From: Pantoea sp. AS-PWVM4
GTDB taxonomy: Bacteria > Pseudomonadota > Gammaproteobacteria > Enterobacterales > Enterobacteriaceae
DNA length: 64,000 bases
Direction of reading: 5' to 3'
Assembly: GCF_000468095.1 (NCBI RefSeq)
Contig: NZ_ASZC01000021.1
Coordinates: 60,857-124,856 of the forward strand
Every line of letters starts with the position of its first letter. Position 1 is the stretch's first letter. Positions 46,377 through 55,179 of the stretch are shown here, piece by piece. The position numbers and the translations under genes are program-made. The notes beneath the pieces are model-generated. The model was not told the DNA's origin. It did no database searches and saw only the letters and a list, made by a program, of their open reading frames with translations.

Positions 46377-47360
46377 ATGAAAAGATTGATTATTGATTGT
46401 GATCCGGGGAATGGCATTGCCGGTGCAAACACCGACGATGGGTTGGCTTTAGCCTTAGCGCTGGCGTCACCTGCTTTGTCAGTGGAATTGATCACCACCG
46501 TCACCGGTAATACCCCTTGTGCGGTGGGAACCCAGGTGGTGAAGGATCTGTTGCAGCGACTGGGCCTGAATATTCCGGTGGTGCAGGGTGCCCAGCAGGC
46601 ATTACGCGAAGACCCGGCACCGTGGCGCGCGCGTCTTGATGGTGTCGAGGACAAAAAACTGGCCGAACTGTGGCGCGGCGTACGTCAGCCACAGCTGCTG
46701 CCAGCCGATGGCAATGATGCCGCAGGCGTGATGGGCCAGCTGATTTGTGACAATCCGGGCGAGTTTACCCTGGTGGCGATCGGTCCACTTACCAATGTGG
46801 CACAGGCGCTACAACGTTATCCGCAGATGGCGGAAGCGGTGGCGGAGATTGTCATCATGGGCGGCGTATTTGCGCTGGACGATTATATCAAAGACACCAA
46901 TTTTGGCCTCGACCCGGAAGCGGCGCATCAGGTGCTGCACAGCGGGGCGACGGTGACGCTGGTGCCAATGGATGTCACCACGCAAACGTTGCTGACGCAT
47001 CAGGATCTCAGCCGTCTTACCCACCATCAACATACACTCACCCAGTTTGTCCGGGAAACGCTGCGACCGTGGATTGATTACTCCATCCGTACCCGCCATT
47101 TGCCGGGCTGTTGGATCCACGATGCTTTGGTGGTCGCCTGGCTGTTGAATCAACGTGTCGCCGACGGCATGGATTATCATGTCGATGTGGAATTACGGCC
47201 TGGTGCCACGCGGGGTAAAAGTTGGCGTTATCGCACGCCGCTGCGTCTGGATGTGGGCATTCCGCACGATGCCGGCGCGCTGGTACATGTCCTGCACAGC
47301 GTCGATAACCCCTTGTTGCTGGACATCATCGAGCAGGCATTTAACGGCCTGAACAACTAA
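46377..47360 (+). CDS. Inosine/uridine-preferring nucleoside hydrolase
   Basis: A 327-residue cytosolic N-glycosidase that splits nucleosides to base and ribose. The metal-binding N-terminus reads DCDPGNGIAGANTDDGLA, a longer form of the usual DxDPGxDDxxA loop that is known in one branch of the family. Other motifs include AIGPLTNVAQAL, IVIMGGVF and the catalytic His region CWIHDALVVAWLL. The ATG at 46377 lies 8 bp after the LacI stop. The cluster suggests scavenging of a nucleoside with two dedicated carriers. Confidence 0.9.
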   Translation: MKRLIIDCDPGNGIAGANTDDGLALALALASPALSVELITTVTGNTPCAVGTQVVKDLLQRLGLNIPVVQGAQQALREDPAPWRARLDGVEDKKLAELWRGVRQPQLLPADGNDAAGVMGQLICDNPGEFTLVAIGPLTNVAQALQRYPQMAEAVAEIVIMGGVFALDDYIKDTNFGLDPEAAHQVLHSGATVTLVPMDVTTQTLLTHQDLSRLTHHQHTLTQFVRETLRPWIDYSIRTRHLPGCWIHDALVVAWLLNQRVADGMDYHVDVELRPGATRGKSWRYRTPLRLDVGIPHDAGALVHVLHSVDNPLLLDIIEQAFNGLNN

Positions 47361-47368
47361 AAAAAGCC

Positions 47369-47392
47369 CGGTCATCGTGCTGGCGATGACCG
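47369..47392 (+). terminator. Terminator after the nucleoside hydrolase gene
   Basis: CGGTCATCG and CGATGACCG form a 9-bp stem with a 6-nt loop, preceded by an A-run and followed by TATTTC. It can act on both strands. Confidence 0.75.
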
Positions 47393-47577
47393 TATTTCAC
47401 CTGACATGCTTCCTTACACCGGGACGCACTCGCTGACAATTCCGCGTCACAGCCTGCCTTTCTGACATGCTATATACAAATAGTTAACAAAATAGTAACC
47501 GATGCAATCATTCGCACGGTAACGTTCACAAGAATGTCCGGCCAACGATCCGGGCGCTGTCAGACAGGATACCCCCT

Positions 47578-48798
47578 ATGTTTAACTGGACTGCGACGCA
47601 GCGAAATGTGGCTTTTGCCAGTTTCGCCAGCTGGACGCTGGATGCGTTCGACTTCTTTATTCTGGTGTTTGTACTCAGCGATCTTGCCCAGTATTTCCAC
47701 ACCAGCGTTTCTGATGTTTCTATCGCGATTATGCTCACGCTGGCAGTGCGGCCAATTGGTGCGCTGCTGTTTGGTCGTCTCGCGGAAAAATATGGGCGTC
47801 GCCCGATTCTGATGCTCAATATTGTGCTGTTCTCGCTGTTTGAGCTGCTGTCAGCCTGGTCACCGAACTTTGCTGCTTTCCTGACGTTCCGCGTGATTTA
47901 CGGCGTGGCAATGGGGGGCATCTGGGGCGTGGCCTCGTCGCTGGCGATGGAAACCATCCCGGATCGCTCACGGGGTTTGATGTCCGGAATTTTCCAGGCG
48001 GGTTATCCCTGTGGCTACCTGCTGGCGTCGATCATCTTCGGTTTGTTCTTCGAGAGCGTGGGCTGGCGCGGAATGTTTATGATTGGTGCGCTGCCGATTT
48101 TGTTGCTGCCCTTTATCTATTTCAAGGTGCCGGAATCCCCGGTGTGGCTGGCGGCGCGCCAGCGTAAAGAGAGTACCGCCTTGCTGCCGATTATTCGCCA
48201 GCACTGGAAAATCTGTATTTACATGGTGCTGTTGATGGCCTGCTTCAACTTCTTCAGCCACGGTACCCAGGATCTCTATCCCACCTTCCTGAAGGTACAA
48301 CACCAGTTTGATCCGCACACCGTAAGCATTATTGCGATTAGCTACAATATCGCGGCGATGCTGGGCGGTATCTTTTTCGGTTCGCTGTCGGAGCGTATCG
48401 GGCGTAAGAAAGCCATTATGCTGGCGTCGTTTCTGGCGCTGCCGGTGCTGCCGTTGTGGGCGTTTTCCAGCGGTTCCTGGATGATTGGCATCGGTGCGTT
48501 TCTGATGCAGTTTATGGTGCAGGGCGCATGGGGTGTGGTACCGACCTATCTCACCGAGCTGGTGCCTGCCAATGCGCGTGCGGTGCTGCCGGGTTTTGTG
48601 TACCAGTTGGGGAACCTGATTGCCTCGGTTAACGCCACCTTACAATCGCGTATTGCGGAGGCACACGGCGGTAACTATGGCTTAGGGATGGCGATTGTTG
48701 CCGGGACGGTGGCGGTGTTGATATGCGTGTTTGTCGCATTTGGACGGGAAACGCGTGGCATTGAAATATCCGGTGCCGTGGCGCGCGAGTCGCATTAA
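47578..48798 (+). CDS. MFS transporter, NanT/JEN-like acid symporter group
   Basis: A 406-residue twelve-helix carrier. The signature loop GRLAEKYGRRPILM follows helix 2, and ASWTLDAFDFFILVFVL in helix 1 and VIYGVAMGGIWGVASSLAME in helix 4 match the sialate/lactate-type symporters. It has its own promoter region, 217 bp after the terminator, so it may be regulated apart from the LacI cluster. The cargo is probably a carboxylic acid but is not determined. It overlaps the convergent YbaK-like gene by 4 bp. Confidence 0.87.
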   Translation: MFNWTATQRNVAFASFASWTLDAFDFFILVFVLSDLAQYFHTSVSDVSIAIMLTLAVRPIGALLFGRLAEKYGRRPILMLNIVLFSLFELLSAWSPNFAAFLTFRVIYGVAMGGIWGVASSLAMETIPDRSRGLMSGIFQAGYPCGYLLASIIFGLFFESVGWRGMFMIGALPILLLPFIYFKVPESPVWLAARQRKESTALLPIIRQHWKICIYMVLLMACFNFFSHGTQDLYPTFLKVQHQFDPHTVSIIAISYNIAAMLGGIFFGSLSERIGRKKAIMLASFLALPVLPLWAFSSGSWMIGIGAFLMQFMVQGAWGVVPTYLTELVPANARAVLPGFVYQLGNLIASVNATLQSRIAEAHGGNYGLGMAIVAGTVAVLICVFVAFGRETRGIEISGAVARESH

Positions 48799-49247
48799 AA
48801 CGACTCGCAGACGTCAATCCATTTTGCCGCAGTGAGATCCGCCATACGCTGCGGCGAAATGCGCACCGCATTGTAAATTGAACCCGCCGCAGGCAGCACC
48901 TCATCGTAGCTACGTAATGAGACATCGCAATAGACGGTTAGCGGATTTTCCAGGCCGAATGGGCTGACTGCGCGGGCGGGATGGCCTGTCAGATTCACCA
49001 CCTCATCGACGCACAACATACGTACTTTCCTGCCAAGTGTTGCTTTTAATTTGTCATTATCAAGACGCGCATCACCGCGCGTGACAATCAGCACGATTTT
49101 ATCTTTTACTTTAAAAGACAGGGTTTTAGCGAGTTGTCCTGGCTCCACGTCATGCAGGCGTAGGGCCAGTTCAGCGTCCGGCATCTCGATGATATCGACA
49201 TCCGGTGCATGTTCGGCAAAGAAGTGCCGTACCGACTCCAGGCTCAT
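48795..49247 (-). CDS. YbaK/EbsC-type aminoacyl-tRNA deacylase
   Basis: A 150-residue free-standing editing-domain protein of the YbaK/ProX family, which removes wrongly attached amino acids from tRNA. The conserved lysine is visible in AKTLSFKVKDKIVLIV, and GHPARAVSPFGL and YCDVSLRSYDEVLPAAG match the family core. The start at 49247 has GGAG upstream. It is closer to YbaK-like proteins such as YeaK-type deacylases than to full ProRS; the exact tRNA cannot be told. Confidence 0.85.
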   Translation of the reverse strand: MSLESVRHFFAEHAPDVDIIEMPDAELALRLHDVEPGQLAKTLSFKVKDKIVLIVTRGDARLDNDKLKATLGRKVRMLCVDEVVNLTGHPARAVSPFGLENPLTVYCDVSLRSYDEVLPAAGSIYNAVRISPQRMADLTAAKWIDVCESF

Positions 49248-49332
49248 TTTTTTCTCCGGCAAAATCAAGCGCTAAAACTGCCATAAGCCCTCTCAACTGT
49301 AAACGAGAATGCAGGAGAATCTGTAACAGAAT

Positions 49333-50136
49333 TTACTGAGCACACACCGCTGTTAATGTGCAGTTACCACAGCGTTCAACGTCGGGAATGCGGTAACGCT
49401 GGCAGCAACTACGGCGTTCCATCACGCCATTGCGTGGGATCATGGTGCGGTAAAGCGGGTTATCGCTGCCATCCAGCAGGGTACGGCTGAAAAACAACGC
49501 CTGCTCCAGCTGTGACACCACATCTGCGGGCAACAGCGTTTTTAACTCTCCAAGGAACCACCAGAAGGAGAATCCCATGTTGTTCCAGATCAGTTTGGCG
49601 TTGATATCACCGTGCTGTGCCATGCCATTTACGGCTGGAATCAGGTAGTGCTGGATCAGGCGATCGAGACGCTGCTGGGCGTTGAGGTAACGAGCATCCT
49701 CATCCTCCTGCACATCAATCCAGAAAGCGCAGGGATGGCCATTTTCATGGAATTCAACGTGAATCAGATGGGGAGCGCAGTTAAGCGCGCGTGGTTCCAG
49801 CAGCAGTGCCAGCATCAACGGTGACAGCAACAGGCCGAAATACCATTGCGCCCAGAGCGACTGGAGGGGCTTCGCCTCATGCGGGACATCAGGATGATTG
49901 CGATACAAATAATCGCTGTAGCGCTGGGTGAGGCGGCGGTAATGCTGGGGCTGGGACCATTCGGCAAGTGTTAAGGTGCCTGATGGCGCAGGCTGGCCGA
50001 GGTGGATTGTTTCCAGCATGTAGCTACGCTGTTCACGCATCAGATCTTCCAGTGCGCTCGCCAGCGTGCGGTCGCTTTGGATAAAGATCAGTGGATGTTC
50101 GCTGAAGCGATGATCCTGACGGGTGATAGTAGCCAT
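49333..50136 (-). CDS. fhuF: Ferric-siderophore reductase FhuF
   Basis: A 267-residue cytoplasmic [2Fe-2S] protein that reduces Fe(III) from hydroxamate siderophores. The C-terminal cluster motif CC-x10-C-x2-C is present (SCCQRYRIPDVERCGNC). Start at 50136 with AGGA upstream; the frame continues further but lacks similarity. It is preceded by a Fur-type half-dyad at 50173-50187. The position beside yjjZ and the leu tRNAs matches E. coli. Confidence 0.93.
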   Translation of the reverse strand: MATITRQDHRFSEHPLIFIQSDRTLASALEDLMREQRSYMLETIHLGQPAPSGTLTLAEWSQPQHYRRLTQRYSDYLYRNHPDVPHEAKPLQSLWAQWYFGLLLSPLMLALLLEPRALNCAPHLIHVEFHENGHPCAFWIDVQEDEDARYLNAQQRLDRLIQHYLIPAVNGMAQHGDINAKLIWNNMGFSFWWFLGELKTLLPADVVSQLEQALFFSRTLLDGSDNPLYRTMIPRNGVMERRSCCQRYRIPDVERCGNCTLTAVCAQ

Positions 50137-50172
50137 GCCGGTCCTGAATGAAAACGGGAAGCGAAAAACAAA

Positions 50173-50187
50173 TGATAATCGTTCCCG
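50173..50187. promoter_or_regulatory. Fur box of fhuF
   Basis: TGATAATCGTTCCCG carries one perfect Fur half (TGATAAT) and a weaker second half, 37 bp before the fhuF start. In E. coli fhuF is Fur-repressed. Confidence 0.6.
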
Positions 50188-50210
50188 CTTCAGCTCACAA
50201 GACAACCCGG

Positions 50211-50247
50211 CGTTGGATTCACCGTCATGGCACCCGTGAATCCAACG
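50211..50247 (-). terminator. Terminator of the diguanylate cyclase gene
   Basis: CGTTGGATTCAC and GTGAATCCAACG pair perfectly over 12 bp around a 13-nt loop, 3 bp after the stop codon. Confidence 0.75.
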
Positions 50248-50249
50248 TT

Positions 50250-51344
50250 TCAGGCGAGATCTTTAGTATCCAGCGGCGCTTTGGGTAAATCATCCCACGC
50301 CAGGATGGTATTACGTCCCTGATTTTTCGCCACATACAGGGCACGGTCAGCATTCGCGACCGCCTGATCAAAATCATCATCAAAAATCGGGGCGATACCT
50401 GCACTGATGGTGACGTGGGTCGAAACCTTCTCATTAAAGCGATGGGGAATTTCCAGATCGACCACGTACTGGCGAATGCGCTCGGCCAGTTTCATGGCAA
50501 TTGAGGCGTTAACGTTCGTCATCAGTACCAGAAACTCTTCACCGCCGTACCGTGTCACCACATCGCGCGAGCGTACGGCATCGCGAATGGCGACCGAAAC
50601 CCGTGCCAATGCCTGATCGCCCATCGCATGGCCGTAGTTGTCGTTGTAGGCCTTGAAATGGTCGATATCCAGCAGTAAGACGAAGTGGCTGCCTGCGTGA
50701 TTTTCCAGAATGGTATCCAGACGGTTTTTCAGCCCCCGGCGGTTATACAAACCGGTTAACGGGTCCAGCATGCTTAAGTCGCTGAAACTCTCTTTCTCTT
50801 CATATAGCTGCCGCACCAGACGGCGGGTGAAATGATCGAAGCGGCGACGCATCAGATGGTGTAATGAAAAACCAATCAACGGCAAGGTGATGGTAAACAA
50901 AATCATCATTAAATGCTGACCATCATCCAGCAGTAAAACAGTGAATACCGGCGGCGTGATGTGTAAACAGAAAGCAACTAAATAATCACTTAGCGCAATG
51001 GCACTGACAAAAAATACGCTCAACAGACTGATTATTAAAAAACTACCATCAAAATAGAAAACCAGATGGTATTTGTGGTTTATGTGCCATGCCCATAATG
51101 CACCAAATAACAATGCCACAGGATTTAATAGCGGTAATTTTAGTTTTGGGCTGATTAAACAAAGTGTAAGTAAAGAGATGCTAAAGCCTGCCACCAGTAC
51201 TGCTGGCAGTGAGTGGATGCTGGATGCCTCCCCTAAAAATGGTAACAAAGAAAATAGTGAAACAGCGACATTCAAAAACAGAAAAAGCATCAGTGAGAGC
51301 CGATATTTGCTGTGTTTCAATTCATCGTAAGATTGTAATTTCAT
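50250..51344 (-). CDS. Membrane-bound diguanylate cyclase (GGDEF)
   Basis: A 364-residue enzyme making cyclic di-GMP. Six membrane segments (about 15-160) form an N-terminal sensor of MASE-like type, followed by a short helix and a GGDEF domain starting at DPLTGLYNRRG. The active site is GGEEF at 267-271, with an intact inhibitory RxxD (RSRD, 258-261) five residues before. Thus it should be active and feedback controlled. It is placed between fhuF and yjjZ and shares the upstream region with yjjZ, which contains a Fur-type palindrome. Confidence 0.92.
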   Translation of the reverse strand: MKLQSYDELKHSKYRLSLMLFLFLNVAVSLFSLLPFLGEASSIHSLPAVLVAGFSISLLTLCLISPKLKLPLLNPVALLFGALWAWHINHKYHLVFYFDGSFLIISLLSVFFVSAIALSDYLVAFCLHITPPVFTVLLLDDGQHLMMILFTITLPLIGFSLHHLMRRRFDHFTRRLVRQLYEEKESFSDLSMLDPLTGLYNRRGLKNRLDTILENHAGSHFVLLLDIDHFKAYNDNYGHAMGDQALARVSVAIRDAVRSRDVVTRYGGEEFLVLMTNVNASIAMKLAERIRQYVVDLEIPHRFNEKVSTHVTISAGIAPIFDDDFDQAVANADRALYVAKNQGRNTILAWDDLPKAPLDTKDLA

Positions 51345-51530
51345 TATTATTACTCGTAACAGCCCTGAAATATCAAAGCGCTACCCGGCCGGAATATTCT
51401 CCCTGCCAGGGTAATGAGCACATTATTGCTGTGTTATCAAAATAGTTATCGGCGGCAATTTAGCATTTTCCAGTAGTACTGTCATCCGCAGGGCTTTTTC
51501 GATAAAAAAAATCCGCTGCACAATGAGAAA

Positions 51531-51548
51531 TATTATCATATGATAATA
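51531..51548. promoter_or_regulatory. Fur-type palindrome between the cyclase gene and yjjZ
   Basis: TATTATCATATGATAATA is a perfect 18-bp palindrome made of the GATAAT unit, and a further TTATCATTT follows at 51556-51564. It lies 29 bp before the yjjZ start and 187 bp from the divergent cyclase start. The array of GATAAT-like units is typical of Fur sites, though the half-site order is inverted relative to the simplest consensus. Confidence 0.6.
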
Positions 51549-51576
51549 CGAATACTTATCATTTGAGGGTTGCGCG

Positions 51577-51861
51577 ATGATCATGGCGATGTTGGCTGCC
51601 TGCGGCTTATGGGGTGTGAGCTGGATTATGGGTAAACGCCTGGATAGCGGCTGGGGTGTGCTGTTGCCCTGTGCGGCGATGCCGGTCTTCGCACTATGGG
51701 AACCCAGTTTCAGCCAGTGGCGGTTAGTGATGATTGTGGCGTTGCTGCTGACAATAGTGATGTTGTTTCATCATCGTCTGCGTCATTATCTGCTGTTGCC
51801 TTCCTGCCTGGCGCTGGCGGGCGGATTAGCGGCGGTGTCAGTGAATTTTCATCTGATCTGA
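51577..51861 (+). CDS. yjjZ: DUF1435 small membrane protein YjjZ
   Basis: A 94-residue protein with three likely membrane segments. It resembles E. coli YjjZ, sharing DSGWGVLLPCA, SQWRLVMIV and RHYLLLPSCLALAGG. GAGGG lies 7-8 bp before the ATG. Its place between fhuF and the leu tRNA operon matches E. coli. The upstream GATAAT palindrome indicates iron control. Function unknown. Confidence 0.88.
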   Translation: MIMAMLAACGLWGVSWIMGKRLDSGWGVLLPCAAMPVFALWEPSFSQWRLVMIVALLLTIVMLFHHRLRHYLLLPSCLALAGGLAAVSVNFHLI

Positions 51862-51873
51862 ATGACAGAAATG

Positions 51874-51895
51874 ACAAAATCACGCATAAGCGTGA
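51874..51895 (-). terminator. Terminator of the leu tRNA operon
   Basis: On the minus strand TCACGC pairs with GCGTGA around TTAT, followed by TTTTGT. It lies about 50 bp beyond the last tRNA. Confidence 0.65.
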
Positions 51896-51945
51896 GCAGA
51901 AGCTGTAAACATGATGGATGAGATAACCGGGAAGGATGACAACGT

Positions 51946-52032
51946 TGGTGCGAAGAGAGGGACTTGAACCCTCACGTCCGTAAGGACACTAACACCTGAA
52001 GCTAGCGCGTCTACCAATTCCGCCACCTTCGC
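51946..52032 (-). tRNA. tRNA-Leu (anticodon CAG), copy 3 of operon
   Basis: An 87-nt class II tRNA with encoded CCA. The acceptor arm is GCGAAGG, and the anticodon loop around CTTCAGG gives CAG. Last of three tandem copies transcribed leftward, corresponding to the leuQPV group of E. coli at the same chromosomal place. Confidence 0.96.
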
Positions 52033-52061
52033 ATCGTAGTTGTCTGTTCATATCACCGCAT

Positions 52062-52148
52062 TGGTGCGAAGAGAGGGACTTGAACCCTCACGTCCGTAAG
52101 AACACTAACACCTGAAGCTAGCGCGTCTACCAATTCCGCCACCTTCGC
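52062..52148 (-). tRNA. tRNA-Leu (anticodon CAG), copy 2 of operon
   Basis: Same length and anticodon as its neighbours. It differs at one base in the variable arm (GTGTTC in place of GTGTCC), which turns a G-C pair into G-U. The spacer to the next copy is 29 bp. Confidence 0.96.
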
Positions 52149-52180
52149 ATTGTGCAGTGCGATATGAACTACGTGGTTTT

Positions 52181-52267
52181 TGGTGCGAAGAGAGGGACTT
52201 GAACCCTCACGTCCGTAAGGACACTAACACCTGAAGCTAGCGCGTCTACCAATTCCGCCACCTTCGC
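52181..52267 (-). tRNA. tRNA-Leu (anticodon CAG), copy 1 of operon
   Basis: First of the three tandem copies, identical to copy 3 over its 87 nt. The promoter should lie in 52268-52409, the gap to rsmC. Confidence 0.96.
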
Positions 52268-52409
52268 GTACCTGCAATACCTTAAGTATTGCTAACCACG
52301 GAGGCGCATTTTAGAGATTTTACTCAATGCGTCAACACATATTTCGCGGCGGTGAAACGATTGCTGGAAAAAGCAACGTTTCTGCCGCCGCGTCAGCAAC
52401 ATCGCTGAA

Positions 52410-53441
52410 TTAACGTGCTTTCGCGCCGCGGCCGTAAACTGCACGGTAAACTTTAAAGCGTCCGGTTTGCGCCAGCACTTCATGGTTTCCGAAAGTCTCA
52501 TCCAGCACCTGCGGATAGGGCAGGAAGGCGTTGGCGACGATACGCAGTTCGCCGCCACTGTTGAGATGTTTTGCCGCGCCACGAATCAGCGTATGTGCCG
52601 CATCGAGGCTGGTTTGCAGGCCATCATGGAACGGCGGGTTGGAGATGATCAGGTCAAAACGACCGGTGACATCGGAGAAGACGTTGCTGGCAAAGACTTC
52701 ACCTTCAAGGCCATTAGCCGCCAGCGTGGCTTTACTTGCTGCTACTGCGGCGGCATGCACATCACACAGCCACAGACGGACTTTCGGCGAATGTTGCGCC
52801 AGCACGGTTGCCAGTACGCCACTGCCACAGCCAATATCCAGCACCTTACCTTTGGTGTGCGGCGTCAGCGTCGAGAGCAGCAGCGCGCTTCCGGCATCAA
52901 GGCCGTCACGGCTGAATACGCCAGGCTGGGTGTGAATGGTCAGGCCATCCAGCATATAACTGTCGTTGAAGGCATCGGCATCGAAGCCGGGCTGCTGTTC
53001 CAGTTGCCCGTGGTACAGGCCGCAGCGACGTGCGCTGTCGATCTTTTCCAGTTTGGCCCACGACTCCACCATGCCTTCCGCGCTACGGACACCGCTACGG
53101 TTTTCGCCGACGACAAAAATATCGCTACCAACCGGCATCAGCGAGAGCAGGTTTTGCAGTTGGAACTGCGCTTCCGGTTTATTCTTCGGCCAGAAGTAAA
53201 CCAGGGTATCGCAGCCTGCCACATCCGCCGCACTTGCGACCAGGCCATAGACCGCGCGCTCCGCGAGGCGGCGGCTAAGGTTCTGCCAGTGATGATATTG
53301 CTGGGTATGCACGCGTGTTGACGCGGTTTCCAGCTGAGCGGGCAGGTCATCCTGCAAATCGCCAGCAAACAAAACATGGCGGGCGGTAAATTCATCACTG
53401 TGGCGCAGAATCACTTCACTGGCCGGGGTAAAAGCAGACAT
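52410..53441 (-). CDS. rsmC: 16S rRNA (guanine1207-N2)-methyltransferase
   Basis: A 343-residue enzyme that methylates G1207 of 16S rRNA in the small subunit. Two tandem Rossmann-like domains are present. The C-terminal one carries the SAM motif [16 protein letters not shown] near 200 and the catalytic [10 protein letters not shown] near 265. The sequence follows E. coli RsmC from [18 protein letters not shown] to the end. It is divergent from holD across 106 bp, as in E. coli. Confidence 0.96.
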   Translation of the reverse strand: MSAFTPASEVILRHSDEFTARHVLFAGDLQDDLPAQLETASTRVHTQQYHHWQNLSRRLAERAVYGLVASAADVAGCDTLVYFWPKNKPEAQFQLQNLLSLMPVGSDIFVVGENRSGVRSAEGMVESWAKLEKIDSARRCGLYHGQLEQQPGFDADAFNDSYMLDGLTIHTQPGVFSRDGLDAGSALLLSTLTPHTKGKVLDIGCGSGVLATVLAQHSPKVRLWLCDVHAAAVAASKATLAANGLEGEVFASNVFSDVTGRFDLIISNPPFHDGLQTSLDAAHTLIRGAAKHLNSGGELRIVANAFLPYPQVLDETFGNHEVLAQTGRFKVYRAVYGRGAKAR

Positions 53442-53547
53442 GGATGGCTCCTGTTAAATCAGAGCGGGGATTATAGTGCTTTGTTGGCGCATGTTCGATG
53501 GGTTTGCTAGCATAGCGTCGCATTCTGGCAGCACAACGGGTAACAGC

Positions 53548-53958
53548 ATGACATCAAGGCGCGACTGGCTTTTACAGCAAATGGGGATTACGCAGTATCA
53601 ACTGCGGCGTCCACGCGTGTTGCAGGGAGAGATTGCCGTTCGGCTTACGCCAGAGACTCGTCTGGTCTTGGTGGCGGAACACGCTCCGGCGTTGCATGAG
53701 CCGTTGGTTCGCGATGTGTTGCGTACCCTAAACCTGCAACCCGCGCAGGTAATGACGCTCACGCCAGAACAGCTCCAGATGCTACCGGAACAGGTGGATT
53801 GTGCCGGCTGGTTGCTGGGTGTCGAGAGCTCGCATCCTTTTAATGGCGTCACTTTTGCGACCGCCGCTTTCAATGAATTAATCAGTAGCGGTGCGGCGAA
53901 ACGCGCCCTCTGGCAACAGATGTGTAACCATGACAGCCATCTCTTTAGTCACCCCTGA
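53548..53958 (+). CDS. holD: DNA polymerase III psi subunit
   Basis: A 136-residue psi subunit, which bridges chi (HolC) to the clamp loader. Start at 53548 gives MTSRRDWLLQQMGITQYQLR, the conserved N-terminal segment that binds the clamp loader; upstream codons do not match the family. It overlaps rimI by 29 bp, the usual enterobacterial arrangement, so the two are translationally linked. Confidence 0.94.
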   Translation: MTSRRDWLLQQMGITQYQLRRPRVLQGEIAVRLTPETRLVLVAEHAPALHEPLVRDVLRTLNLQPAQVMTLTPEQLQMLPEQVDCAGWLLGVESSHPFNGVTFATAAFNELISSGAAKRALWQQMCNHDSHLFSHP

Positions 53959-54370
53959 AGACCAACCACAGCTGCTGGCGATTGAGCGCCGCAGCCATGC
54001 GTTTCCCTGGAGCGAACAGACGTTTGCCAGCAATCAGGGTGAACGTTTTTTAAATTTTCGCATTGAGGCGGAAGGCCGTCTGGTCGGTTTTGCCATCACC
54101 CAGGTGGTGCTGGATGAAGCTTCGCTGTTCAATATCGCTGTCGATCCTGATTTTCAACGCCGTGGCTATGCCCGCCAGTTATTGCAGCATCTGATTGCTG
54201 AGCTGGAAAAGCGCGAGGTCATGACGCTGTGGCTGGAAGTTCGTGCCTCCAATCTGGCGGCGATAGCGCTGTATGAACAGCTGGAGTTTCACCAGGTAAG
54301 CCGCCGCCCCAATTACTACCCCACTGCCAGCGGAAGAGAAGACGCCATTATCATGGCATTGACGCTGTAG
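53930..54370 (+). CDS. rimI: Ribosomal protein S18-alanine N-acetyltransferase
   Basis: A 146-residue GNAT enzyme that acetylates the N-terminal Ala of S18. The acetyl-CoA loop is [20 protein letters not shown], and [20 protein letters not shown] and [15 protein letters not shown] match E. coli RimI. Start at 53930 ([12 protein letters not shown]) lies inside the holD 3' end. yjjG follows after 20 bp. Confidence 0.94.
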   Translation: MTAISLVTPEDQPQLLAIERRSHAFPWSEQTFASNQGERFLNFRIEAEGRLVGFAITQVVLDEASLFNIAVDPDFQRRGYARQLLQHLIAELEKREVMTLWLEVRASNLAAIALYEQLEFHQVSRRPNYYPTASGREDAIIMALTL

Positions 54371-54390
54371 CGTTTTGGCTGAGGAGATCT

Positions 54391-55074
54391 ATGTTAAACG
54401 ACTGGGACTGCATTATTTTTGATGCGGATGACACGCTATTTCACTTCGACGCCTATGCCGGTTTGCAACGCATGTTTGCCGGTTATGACGTGCAATTCAC
54501 CGATCAGGATTACGCCGATTACCAGGCGATCAACAAACCGCTGTGGGTCGATTATCAGAACGGAGCGATTTCGGCGTTGCAGCTACAGACACGCCGCTTC
54601 ACTGGTTGGGGCGAAAAACTCAGCGTGGCCCCGGAAGTGCTCAACAGCGGCTTTCTGAACGCAATGGCGGAAATCTGCCTGCCTTTGCCGGGGGCGGCCC
54701 GTTTGCTTGACGCGCTGCACGGCAAGGTGAAGATCGCCATCATTACCAACGGCTTTACCGCGTTGCAGCAGGCGCGTCTCGAACGCACCGGCTTCCGTGA
54801 TTATTTTGATGCGCTGGTGATTTCGGAGCAGGTCGGCGTACCCAAGCCCGATCGTGCCATCTTTGATCACACGCTGGCGCTGCTCGGCAACCCGGCGCGT
54901 GAACGGGTATTGATGGTGGGGGATACACCGGAATCGGATATCCTCGGCGGCATCAATGCCGGATTGAAAACCTGCTGGTTCGATCACGGTACGCGTCCGT
55001 TGCCTGAGCACATCATCCCGGACTGGCAGGTCACATCGCTGTCTGAGTTGGAAAACTTACTGACGCAGCGTTAA
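54391..55074 (+). CDS. yjjG: HAD-family nucleotidase YjjG
   Basis: A 227-residue HAD phosphatase; E. coli YjjG hydrolyses dUMP, dTMP and non-canonical nucleotides, helping to clean the precursor pool. Motif [11 protein letters not shown] is at 10-19, motif II IITNGFT, motif III Lys in VPKPDRAIF and motif [20 protein letters not shown]-type site precedes the ATG. The operon ends with a strong terminator at 55111. Confidence 0.93.
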   Translation: MLNDWDCIIFDADDTLFHFDAYAGLQRMFAGYDVQFTDQDYADYQAINKPLWVDYQNGAISALQLQTRRFTGWGEKLSVAPEVLNSGFLNAMAEICLPLPGAARLLDALHGKVKIAIITNGFTALQQARLERTGFRDYFDALVISEQVGVPKPDRAIFDHTLALLGNPARERVLMVGDTPESDILGGINAGLKTCWFDHGTRPLPEHIIPDWQVTSLSELENLLTQR

Positions 55075-55110
55075 AAGTATCTATTCATCATTGAGATGAT
55101 TATGCGTCTG

Positions 55111-55135
55111 AAGGCCCGCTGAGCGGGCCTTTTTT
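55111..55135 (+). terminator. Rho-independent terminator of holD-rimI-yjjG
   Basis: AAGGCCCGC and GCGGGCCTT form a 9-bp perfect stem around TGA, followed by five T. Confidence 0.92.
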
Positions 55136-55143
55136 CATGCTAG

Positions 55144-55166
55144 AATCTATTCATAAATCTATTCAT
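55144..55166 (+). promoter_or_regulatory. Direct repeats upstream of yjjJ
   Basis: AATCTATTCAT occurs twice with one base between (55144-55154 and 55156-55166), 14 bp before the yjjJ start. A third copy, ATCTATTCAT, lies at 55079-55088 on the other side of the terminator. The spacing of 12 bp is near one helical turn, which suits a protein-binding site, possibly autoregulation by the winged-helix N-terminus of YjjJ. Confidence 0.45.
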
Positions 55167-55179
55167 CAACGAGGGCGCG

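Noticed and set aside
51946..52267. Long direct repeats suggesting a mobile element
   Set aside because: They are three functional tRNA-Leu genes in tandem, as at the same place in E. coli.
52467..53321. Plus-strand open frame of 284 codons
   Set aside because: Antisense to rsmC, which matches its family over the full length.
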